Origin: Beaufortia kweichowensis | Lineage: Eukaryota > Chordata > Actinopteri > Cypriniformes > Gastromyzontidae | NCBI GenBank assembly: GCA_019155185.1 | Contig: CM032806.1 | Coordinates: 15,178,580 to 15,242,579, forward strand | Direction of reading: 5' to 3' | Length of the DNA stretch: 64,000 nucleotides | In this document: positions 1 through 8,699 of the stretch, piece after piece | How the letters are laid out: each line of letters starts with the position of its first letter | How positions within the stretch are numbered: position 1 is the first letter of the stretch | Position numbers and translations under genes: made by a program | Notes under the pieces: model-generated | The model's database searches: none | What the model was told of the DNA's origin: nothing | What the model saw: only the letters and a program-made list of their open reading frames with translations

Positions 1-154
1 GCAGTACATCAGCGCAGGCGACGTCCCCGTGGCTAGGACCCGACTAAAGATGGTAATTCTGGAATCCGTGAGACGTACTCTAGTAATAATGATGCGCTTG
101 ATCGTTATGCTTCCACAAAGACATGTTTCTATGTAATTCAACTGCACAATTAAT

Positions 155-690
155 GTGAGATTTTTTTTCCCCCCCATCTGCCAGGAGAAGAGATCTCGTA
201 TAGTGAAAGCGTTCAGAAGCTCGCGGCCCTCAGGGGAAAAGGCAGACAGTTCTCCTAATTGGCCTCTTCCGCTTTGCCTGATCAGCCTGAAGATGTCGCG
301 GAGGCCGAGTTCGAGCCCCGTCACCGACGGAGAGGACGTTCCCTCGGCCCGGCGCAAAGTGCGTGAGGTCGCATTTCCACGTCTGCGTACAAAGGAGCCC
401 GCAAGTGTCTTTGTGTAGCGGCCACAAGAGCGCTCGCCCCCTCCGAGCGTCTGTTCGCCCGCGGAGGGAATACAGTGACTTGAACTGGCTCGTCCTCAGA
501 GCCGGCAAAAGCGGACACGCTGGTTTTCCCGGCCAAACACACCGCGAGCTACCGAACGGCGTAAGGCAGGATGGCCTTGGCCACTCTCGCCGGGGGCTTC
601 CGCCGGCATGCCGCTACCGACCGGCGATGATTAAGATGCATGTTGCTGTTAATGCTCAGACAGCGTTTCTTTTAAGATTACCTTAAAAGT
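155..690. other. GC-rich exon-like block, unidentified
   Basis: This block is clearly richer in G+C and CpG than the AT-rich DNA around it. A T/C tract ending in CAG at about 163-183 looks like a splice acceptor, and a possible donor (GTGCGTGAG) lies at about 359. A plus-strand frame stays open from 155 to 418, and others from 363 to 686, but none gives a protein I recognise and several frames carry scattered stops. It could be the last exon of a gene entering from the left, a CpG-island promoter, or a decayed exon. The clustered AATAAA signals at about 1630-1646 would fit a 3' UTR of a plus-strand gene ending there. Confidence 0.3.
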
Positions 691-2450
691 ACAGTTCACA
701 TGTTTATTTTGCCTTTGGCTTTTTCCATTGACTCAAATCTATTCAGAGAGGTACAGGCAGACGTTTGTTCTCCTTGATTTTTTTTTGCACCGTGTGTGTT
801 GCGCTTCTGACTGGAGATCATTAAGACCATATGTATCTTATATTTTGATTGATTTATTTAAAGGCTGTCTGGTAAAGTTCACAGACGGTGTTTGACAAGT
901 TTTACACGTTTACATACGTTCATGACTTATTTGGCATCTAAAGAGGGATTTAGATATCACCACATTTCATCCTAATCCGAAGGTCTGGCCAACAGGAAAG
1001 AGCGCTGTACATGTTTCGTTTATCTTATCGTGTGTCTCTCAGACTGTACAATGATTTATTGTTTGCTGAGTAATACAGAAGCTAAAGGGCTTTAAAAAGC
1101 AACAACCGCACATTAAATAACAATGGCGATGTTTGTTAAAAAACAGAATCACAATTCGATTCTTTTCTTGGAAAGGAAAATTCCTTGTGTATTTTCAGAT
1201 GCAATGTCTAAAATATGTCGTCAGTCACTGAAGTAATGTTCTAAGAAATGAATGCTGTGTGTCATATGTAGGCATGGACGGCCTTCATGTTTGAATATGA
1301 CAATGGATTCAACTGTGAACGAAATCCCTCGGAATACATGGAACTCCATGAGCCGTTAACTGTATGTTGCTGTGTTCAAATCTAATGCAATGTGTATGAC
1401 TTTAGGGTTTTTTTTTTTTTTTTGTATTAACATTAAGATATGGGAGAGAATCAGTTGATGCTAGACTTACTGAAGATGGCTTTTTTGCACTCAGTCAGGC
1501 GTGACGTCCTGCTGGCTTGACACTGGTCAACACCTTCTTTGTTCTAAAGCTGTTGCCCAGACGCTTTTCTGGAAAGAGCCGAAGTGTATTGTGGTTCATT
1601 GATGTGCTTGGAAAGGAAATTTTCAGATGCAATAAATAAATAAATGACATCTTTCTGAGGTGCCTCTGTCCACCATAAGGGGTTCTAATGTGATGGAATG
1701 TATTGGGCGTGGCTCTCTTTGTTTCATGCTACATTCTTAGTGACATCACAGAATAGAATCTTTTTGCACTATGTTGCAATTCACTGTTCAAATGAAGATT
1801 AGATGTAAACAAACATGTTTGTTTTGCTTTAGCCGTTTATGTGACTGCAGAAATGAAGTGAGAAACAGGTGGTGTTCTTTTAAGGACATGTTTTATTTGT
1901 AAAGTACAAACTCGTCTGTCATATAATGTGCAATTAAATCACAGGCTTTGATAAGCTCAACCTTTTCTGTATAAACAGCAACTGATTTCATGTAGAAATG
2001 TTCCTAAATGTAGACGGTAGAAACGGTACTAAATGTAAGTGTAGAAATGTGTTTTACATTTTCATAAACAGTGCTATTCAAAAGTGCAACAGTTCAATTC
2101 AGATCAAAGTGGCCAAAATAACTTTTCAAAGTTAAATAGGCAAAATCATAGCAGAAGGCATATATAGGCTACTTTATTGTTCTACACACACCCTGGCTAC
2201 ATATCACTGGCTATGTGTGATATTCATGTGTATATAAAGTGCTTAACCAATGTATTAGAGCACTCGTCATAATAAAAAGAAAACACAAACAGTAATCGGT
2301 CAAAAACTTGTCTAAAACAAAAAAAATTTATTGTTGTGTTCATTGGGCAAATAGCAAATTAAAACAACGAAATAGTCTGTATTCGCATTTTGTTATACCC
2401 AGATTTTAGCTGGCACATTCAGCTTCTCTCAGAAGTCAGGAATTAAGGAC
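691..2450. other. Non-coding AT-rich stretch
   Basis: No frame here looks coding. The stretch holds a 16-17 base T run at about 1407-1423 and a run of overlapping AATAAA polyadenylation-like signals at about 1630-1646, which may close a transcript from the GC-rich block to the left. I see no recognisable repeat family. Confidence 0.4.
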
Positions 2451-2454
2451 TGCA

Positions 2455-2985
2455 AGTACGCTACCAGTCAAAGGCTTTCATACAATTGATAGAAGTGTTT
2501 CTCATGATCTTCAAAATCTTTTTATCTGAAGGTGTACATTTCAATGTTTGAACTGAATGTCATAGACAAAAATGTAATTCTGCCAACATATTCTTTTGCA
2601 TTTGAAAACTAAAATCGTATTTAAAAAAACAAAAAAAACATTTGAAATGGATTACTAGGACCAAATAATGAATAAAAAGCCACCAATAAGAGTCCAGCAA
2701 AGATGGAAATTCCTTCAGTGCTGTTTAAAAAGCTTCCTCAAGAAACTGGATGATAAGAGAGTAAGACTGTACAAATTCCAGTCAAATGGTGGCTACTTTT
2801 GAGGATGCTGAAATAAAACATGGTGTTTATTTGTTTTGGATGTTGGACGCAACATAATTCCCCGCAGTTTTAATTGTGTTATTTCATGGTTTTGAGGAGT
2901 TTGCTACTGATATTCTAAAATGTGTGTGTGTGGGGGACTAAACAACAGTGAGTAAGTGTTTCTAAACCTTTGCTTGGTAGTGTAA
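2455..2985. mobile_element. Tc1-like DNA transposon remnant
   Basis: The left end (CTACCAGTCAAAGGCTTTC, 2461) and right end (TCTAAACCTTTGCTTGGTAG, 2961-2980) form an imperfect inverted repeat. It resembles the ends of fish Tc1/mariner elements, whose ends read ACCAGTCAAA followed by A/G-rich sequence. The interior at about 2785-2830 (GGTGGCTACTTTTGAGGATG) resembles the segment just after the transposase gene in such elements. No transposase frame survives, so this is a short, internally deleted relic. The family call is from memory of fish Tc1 ends and was not searched. Confidence 0.55.
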
Positions 2986-3076
2986 ATAACTGTAACTGGG
3001 CATGTGAATAAAAAACAATAATGTGCTTTACTATTTCTTATTTTGCCTGTCGTGTTAAAACAGCACCATTTAACAA

Positions 3077-3107
3077 TGTGTGCTATTTAACAATTAAATA
3101 GCACACA
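3077..3107. repeat. Perfect 14-bp inverted repeat (hairpin)
   Basis: TGTGTGCTATTTAA at 3077-3090 is followed by three loop bases and then its exact reverse complement at 3094-3107. The right arm runs into a short CA repeat. No function is evident; it may be a leftover of a MITE or a cruciform-prone site. Confidence 0.7.
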
Positions 3108-3369
3108 CACACATACTGATGGATTAACCATTACCATAGAAACATGATTTTAGAATGTATTCGGGAGTGGCTCAATTGTAATAAACTTGAATGAAGATGT
3201 TTTCTTTATTTGCTGGTGTTTTTTCTATTTGCATGTGTTTTCTTAATTTGCAGCGCGTTGAGCTCTCTCGGCCACCGTAGATTCAGCTTATGAAGTTGGG
3301 ACAGTGCATGATCAACAGACAGAATGGTACGAATTATAAAAAAAATAAAAAATAAAAAAAAAGCACCTG

Positions 3370-3880
3370 AGGCAAGTTGAACAAACACTTGGTTTGAAAC
3401 ACTGATTTGATACAGTATATCACCCACAGTGAAAGGGAAAAGTTGAGCGAATGAATCACCATATCAAAACAAAATTGGCTAAAATCTGTGCACAGACCAA
3501 AATTAATTGGGTAAAAGTGTTAATGATTGCTTTATTGTCGATACGATCGGTGCTGAGTAGAACAACCGGTTAAATCCCTTTTTAAACTTCTCACAGGGAG
3601 AGAATTCCCTGGCACAAGCACAGCGTTGAATATGAATGACACCACACCAATGATGTATAGACCATACTATGGTAAACTTACTGCTATTGTTTAAGATTTC
3701 TTGAAAACAGGTCATGTACAGGAAACAGAAGGATCCAGGTGGACTTGCTGTATGTCCATGGATTCACCAGCTAGTAAACTTGGTGAGATAAGAGTGGCCC
3801 TGAAGGAACTTCAGAGCCAAAAGGAGGAGGGTAAACACACACCAGCACGACACAGACATCACAGATATTACACATTCTGA
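3370..3880 (+). pseudogene. pol: Retroviral integrase, C-terminal part (broken)
   Basis: Read in shifting frames, this encodes the late catalytic core and C-terminal part of a retroviral integrase. At 3415-3475 the pieces YHPQ and KVERMNHHIKTKLAKICAQ match the region around the third acidic residue of the D,D-35-E core (the Glu of VERMN). An LSIRS...RTTG segment follows at about 3535-3570. A final in-frame tail at 3780-3880 (LGEIRVALKELQSQKEEG) ends at a TGA. Stops and at least three frameshifts make it non-functional. Upstream of about 3370 I cannot follow the protein, so the integrase N-terminus and RNase H are missing. Retroviral integrases join the DNA copy to host DNA; this relic cannot. 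Confidence 0.75.
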
Positions 3881-4061
3881 ACAAACCACAGAACAATACA
3901 CATGCACTGGAAACGAGAACACAATTGACACACCACACACAGCTCACAAGACATTGTTGTTGATAAATAAAACTTACAGACACAGAAAAACACTGATAGA
4001 GACAAACACTGATAGAAATTTGTGATTGTTGTGATTTATATTGTGTTGATATATATAGAGA

Positions 4062-4476
4062 GAAGGAGAGTTATTCACCAGTCCACCCACAGAGACATTG
4101 GCACATTGTGTAAGTAAAGAGTGTAAATTTGAAGCAGGTATTGCCATAGAATTTAGAAGAAGATTTGGGGTTGAAAAAGTAAGACAACAGCAAAAGGGGG
4201 TGGGAGAATGTGCATTAACTACTGAGGGCAACAGAAAATTTTTCATTTGATCACAAAGAGTGTGCTACAGATCTGCCAACATATGACAATTTTACAAAGA
4301 GTATTCAATGTATGAGAAAGTGTTGTGAAGAAAAAGGTATTGAGACAATCTCTATCCCAAAAATAGGTTGTGGCAGAGACAAGCTGAATTGGGGAGAAGT
4401 TGAAGAGATTTTGCTAAAAGAATTTCGGGGCTCCGGAATAACAATAACTGTTATAACTGTATATGAACTGCCATAA
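4062..4476 (+). pseudogene. Macrodomain (OARD1/TARG1-like ADP-ribosyl hydrolase) carried by the retrovirus
   Basis: Between the pol end and env lies an ORF whose two frame segments together cover a whole macrodomain. Segment one (4062 to about 4247) contains GELF and LAHCVSKECKFEAGIAIEF, the ADP-ribose-binding start of the fold. Segment two (4264-4476, ending in TAA) contains PTYDNFTKSIQCMRK, ISIPKIGCGRDKLNW and a C-terminal ITVITVYEL strand. The best family match from memory is OARD1/TARG1, which removes ADP-ribose from glutamate and aspartate. The Lys (codon 4256-4258, in LITK) and Asp (codon 4378-4380, in GCGRD) at the positions of that enzyme's catalytic pair are both encoded. One frameshift between about 4245 and 4265 separates the segments, and a stop lies at 4056-4058 just upstream, so the start is uncertain. 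It lacks introns. Its position suggests an accessory retroviral gene taken from a host mRNA. Confidence 0.8.
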
Positions 4477-4880
4477 ATGATAATCTGTTCACAGGAGAAG
4501 GACAGACGAGAAATCATCAAGAGAAATTCTGATGGGTGAATAAATCAATGAAAACATTCTTACTGTATTTTTTGTTGTTGTGTTTTTTACTATTTTTCTT
4601 TACAGGTACAGGGGTTTTACAGTTATCAATTGTCTTACAAAAGTTTCTGTGTTTTCAATCAGTATTATACGTTTAAGATTTTAAGGTTTTATATTTTACA
4701 GAAGTGTTATTTCTTTCAAAGTGTTTCATTTCATGTTCTAAGATTTTAAAGTGGAGTTTAGATCTTTTAGAGGGTTTTTTGAATTTAACATAATAGCTTT
4801 GACTTAGTATAAATAGGGTTTTGTTTAGCTTACTTTTGAATCCAAAAACAATATAAAATAACAGAAACCATACTATAAAA
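4477..4880 (+). other. Spacer between macrodomain ORF and env
   Basis: AT-rich DNA with no supported ORF. A T/C-rich tract ending TTTACAG at about 4592-4605 could act as a splice acceptor for a subgenomic env mRNA, which retroviruses need; this is inferred from position only. Confidence 0.35.
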
Positions 4881-5463
4881 ATGAAGCTTTGGAGAAACTG
4901 GAAATTGTTGGGAGTGTTAGGAGTAATATTATTTATAATAGTGGGAATAATATTGGGCATAGAGCAGCATGAACAAAACAAGAGCAACACCACGGTAACA
5001 GAGCACTTAAGAGCAAAAAGGGCAGTAAAAGAGAAAACCAAAAGACCAGTGTCTCCAAAGATATGGGGGTATTGAATTGAAATTTGAAAAAGGGTTGACT
5101 ACGTCATTCACTTTTGATCTATGTAGTGTAATTAATTGTGGGGGACGAAATAGTTTTTACAGAGGTTATGATATCTAAAACAATGCAGGAACATTCAGGG
5201 GTAAGAAATCCACTGGACGAATGGATGGTTAATAATTTTGGTAAATGGAAAGCTCTAGTAATGTCTGTAATAATGTCTATTGATACTTTCATTGGAATAT
5301 TGATGACATGTGGATGCTGTTGTATATCTTGTATTAGATCTGTTTGTAACAGGTTGATAGTTGCCGCTGTGGAGGGGAAAACAGCCCCCTCCCTGTCAAA
5401 TGCCACTGTTGGGGCTTGGTGAAGGTGACAGTGATGAGGACGAAGATGAGGACAAAGTTTAGT
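4881..5463 (+). pseudogene. env: Retroviral envelope glycoprotein, internally deleted
   Basis: An ATG at 4881 opens a 64-codon frame with an N-terminal hydrophobic segment (residues about 9-27), two N-glycosylation sequons (NKS, NTT) and a furin-type RAKR site (residues about 44-47). It hits a stop at 5073. A shifted frame (about 5071-5178) continues as SU-like sequence with the piece SFTFDLCSVINCGG. The next 15 or so bases jump to the C-terminal part of TM (frame 5138-5422): a pre-anchor segment with WMVNNFGKWK, a hydrophobic anchor and a CGCCC cluster at the cytoplasmic face, typical of gamma/epsilon-type fish retroviral Env. Most of SU and the TM ectodomain (fusion peptide, heptad repeats) is therefore missing, so the relic cannot mediate entry. 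Confidence 0.75.
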
Positions 5464-5485
5464 CGATCTCCTGTTTCAGGAGATC

Positions 5486-5495
5486 GAAAGGGGGA
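5486..5495 (+). promoter_or_regulatory. Polypurine tract
   Basis: GAAAGGGGGA immediately precedes the LTR start. Retroviruses use such an RNase H-resistant purine run to prime plus-strand DNA. Its place after env and before the LTR fixes the 5' boundary of the LTR to within about 15 bases. Confidence 0.7.
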
Positions 5496-6199
5496 TTAAA
5501 GGGAATTTGTATTCATAAATGTTTTAACTTTCTTTTACAGAGTTCAACATTAATCATTATCTACTCTGATATATTCTTGTGTCTTTAATAACCATTATTT
5601 ACTCTCATATATTCTGGTGTTGATATTAATCATTATAATAACATTAATCAGTAAAACAATATTAATCACTATTTGCTCGTATATATATATATATTCATAG
5701 TCTTGTGTGCTTGTATGAAATGCTTGCCAGTGGAAATTTACCAAGGAAAGAGAAGGACCGGTATAACCATATATGAAATGAGCTATCTTAGGTCGAAGTG
5801 CCCTAAGCACTCCAAGTATAAGTCTTAACCCTGAATTTGTGCAGACCAAGATCTATCTTTGCAGACAAAGCAGAAGATAACAATGACCAAATATGAGAAG
5901 ATGCCCACCGGAAGGGTGGAGAGGTGCCACCTGCTAACCTTGGGGAGAGGAGACCATAAAAATTGGGTTTTGAGGGATAGGCAGGGGTTCTTTCTGTCGT
6001 ATTGCTCGATGGGGGAACTCCTTTGATTGTGTAAATGATAGGGACAGATTGAACCCAGAGCTCTGCATATTTTCTTCAAGTGTGATATTCTTCAATATAC
6101 TTTTGAATGTTAAAATAAATCCTTTTAAAGATATTTTTGAGTCCTCCTTCCTGAATAAACGAGCACACGGACTTGAAGGATTAAATGCCAAGTCCAACA
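5496..6199 (+). repeat. Retroviral LTR (single, central copy)
   Basis: The right end is well supported: ...CCAACA at 6194-6199, three bases before the primer-binding site. The left end is placed just after the polypurine tract; the expected TG start is mutated or lies at 5508, so the length is about 690-704 bp. Two AATAAA signals (6114-6119 and 6154-6159) mark the R/U5 region, and an AT-rich CATAAAAA at about 5953 may be the TATA-like box. The plus strand is C-poor downstream of this LTR. No second copy of this sequence was seen at either outer end of the provirus. Confidence 0.75.
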
Positions 6200-6202
6200 A
6201 TT

Positions 6203-6220
6203 TGGTGACCCCGACGTGAT
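6203..6220 (+). promoter_or_regulatory. Primer-binding site for tRNA-Trp
   Basis: TGGTGACCCCGACGTGAT is the exact complement of the last 18 bases (with CCA) of vertebrate tRNA-Trp. The same primer is used by avian alpharetroviruses. It lies three bases after the LTR end, as expected for the start of minus-strand synthesis. Confidence 0.92.
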
Positions 6221-8066
6221 TTGGGAAAAAGGAGGAGACTGGACAATGGACGAACTCTTTCTGACATCAAGAGCCGGCTCATAAAATTAAGGTAAGCAGA
6301 AACCTGTTATAATCAAATTTCTGCCATTGGCTATGACTAAATTATTGATGTCAGAAAAGAGAACGTAAGTTGTATAGTAAAATTGTATAAACAGTTGAAG
6401 AAAATATCTTTGTAAATATAGACCGGTAAAATATTAAGAGGATACTGTATTCCCACTGAATTAGTCGTAGAAAGTGCTGTTGAAACTGGTAGGAAAAAAA
6501 GGTTGAGTGTGTGAGCAAAAACGGTAGGCAAAATACTAATGAAAAGGTCTCCATGAACTAGTCATGAGAGAAGAATAATTGGTTTTTAAGCGGCTAGATA
6601 ATTTAAAGGAATCCACGACTGAGTTGTGATGAACTAGAGCCTGAGGGTTGGAACCCCGTATTGCTGACGAGTGATCGAAATGTCTGGGTGATGAGCCCCG
6701 GGAATTTGGCTTTATTCCCAGAAAAAACCTGCAATTAGTGAATGCAGAAGACTAAGAATAGCTCTGTGATTAGTGTATGCAGATGACTAATAATAGTTTG
6801 TGAGGGACCCCGTATAAAGAGGTACGGATGATTAATGAGTTGAGCGTCACACAAGAGACATAAGATATTTGGGATCCCGTATAAAGAGGTACGGATGATT
6901 AAGATAAGAGAATAAAGAGATAAAAGAGAATAAAGAGACAAGTTATAAAGAAAATTAAGATAAGAGTAAAGAAAAGAAACGCGTACAAAAATCCTTGCAA
7001 GTGTATATTGTGTACAAATCGATGAACATTAAGTGATTAATATATGTATATGTGCGATCTGTTTTTTATGCTGTTGCAGTGTTATTGTGAATTGCTGTGT
7101 TTTATGGGCGTTTAACTTGTTGTGCGTTTTGCTGAAAAATTGCTTTGTTGTGTGAACACTGAGGATAGGAGTAGGGTGAATTTTTGGAGTCAGATAAAGA
7201 GAATACAGAGTGTGTATTTTGAGGAGGAAAAGATAATGGAGAGACATTGTTGAACAGTAAATCAGATCTATGAACATATGAAGAATGCATTTGTGTTCGT
7301 TGTTGAATAGTATTGGGAATTAAATATAAAAAATATAGAAAATCTAGTAAAGAACAAAAGCAAGTATTTCATTTCATTTGGTTGTAATAGTGTACTGATA
7401 CGGAACAAAGTGAGTGAAATTGTGTGGTAAAACATAAGATTGAAATAAGTAGAAATAAAAGTATCAAAAGGAGGCAAATTTTATATGACAATAAGAGAGT
7501 GGTAAAGAGGAAAAGAAAATAACTAACCAAAATTACGAAGTACATGGTTTACTGTGTGTTGAATGATTTATACAAGCATATATTTGCTGAAGTGAAGTAG
7601 AGGAGAAAATTCTTGTTTTGTTGTTTCATGTGCAGTGTTGTGTTTAAAGTAGTTAAGTGATTTATTGTTTCATGAACAGGGCTGTATTTGAATTGAAGGG
7701 GTGATTGTAATAGGGGGTTTAAAATAAAAGGGGTAGTCACGAATAAATAATAAAGTGTAATTTTGTAACAGTGTACAACACAGGAAAAAGGAAAAATTGT
7801 AGACAGTGATAGAGTGGGTAAAGGAGAAAATACTAGTATAATTAAAACAAAATAGAGGGTTTAGGATTAAAAGTATATCGTAAGACAGTAAAATCATTTT
7901 TGTGAGGAAGAGGGAGTGAGATTGGGTGCTGTCAAATAAAAGGAGATGATGTTAGTGGAGATCGGGACTGAAAAGTTTTGTGAAAGCCAGATTATAACTT
8001 TGTTACCCAGGTCAAGGCATTCGATTTAAATATTAATAATAAAATAATAATACATAACAGTAGTAA
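6221..8066 (+). other. Long retroviral leader with direct repeats
   Basis: About 1.85 kb separates the primer-binding site from the first gag-like codons. The plus strand is rich in A and G and poor in C. The ORFs visible on the minus strand are a by-product of that bias and are not genes. A motif beginning GGGAYCCCGTATAAAGAGG occurs at 6804-6834 and again at 6871-6902. A second motif, ATTAGTGWATGCAGAWGACT, occurs at 6734-6754 and 6770-6790. Leaders of this kind often hold packaging signals and internal ribosome entry elements; which applies here cannot be told. Confidence 0.5.
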
Positions 8067-8660
8067 TTGATAAATAAGACAAATAACATAAAATTTGATA
8101 GAGAGTGTGTGGAGTATGGGACATGTGGTCCAAAAGAATTAAAACTACAGTGGGAGGCAGCTGTAGCTCAAGTGTTGAGTGGCACTGAGCCCAAGAAAAG
8201 AGAGAAACTGAGAAAACAACTAGAGTCGATGTATGATGTTTCAGGGTTGTTGGATATCATTCATAAGAGACAAATTTGAGAAAAAATAGTCAGGGAAATT
8301 AAGCGAGGCTGAGAAAAAAGGAGTTGAGAGTAATTGGAAAACCAGAAGTGTGATTAAAAAAGAGGTGAAAGATGCAAATAGTAAATTCAGATTGTGGCAT
8401 ACAATTGCTTTGACTTGAGCGAGTAAGAGAACGGAAGCAGCGAGAGAAGGTGGAGGAGGCAACGCCTCTAAGAAAGAAGGAGTGGTCTAGAGTTGAGCCT
8501 TCTGCCCACCTCCATACGAGAGGGGAGGGGGAGCACAGCAGCGCAGCAGCTTGCAGGCTGAATTGTTTAATGTTAAAAAAAGGACAGCTAGAAATGGAAC
8601 AATTACAAGATAAAGATGTTGAGGGGTTTTTTTTGACTGTAGAACTGTAGCAAGCAGACA
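8067..8660 (+). pseudogene. gag: Retroviral gag, matrix/p12-like 5' part
   Basis: An ATG at 8067 opens a 70-codon frame rich in charged residues (EYGTCGPKELKLQWEAAVAQ near its start), ending at 8279. Shifted frames then continue through a Lys/Arg-rich stretch to a proline-rich piece CPPPYERGG. PPPY (codons 8506-8517) is the classical late-domain motif that recruits NEDD4-type ubiquitin ligases for budding, and in gammaretroviruses it lies between matrix and capsid. Several frameshifts and stops interrupt the reading. After about 8660 the gag sequence is lost and resumes as capsid at about 10357. The call rests on position and the PPPY motif; the matrix itself is not recognisable by eye. Confidence 0.55.
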
Positions 8661-8699
8661 GACGGATGAGAGGCATTTCTAGTAACTAGTGTAGAAGTT

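Noticed and set aside
4062..4476. Macrodomain segment as part of an ordinary host gene
   Set aside because: No flanking exons or splice sites for the rest of an OARD1 gene. It is intron-less and sits exactly between retroviral integrase and env on the same strand.
4673..8000. Many minus-strand ORFs of 60-120 codons, some starting with ATG
   Set aside because: The plus strand here is retroviral, A/G-rich and C-poor, so the reverse strand has few stops. The translated products are Phe/Leu/Ser/Ile-rich with no domains.
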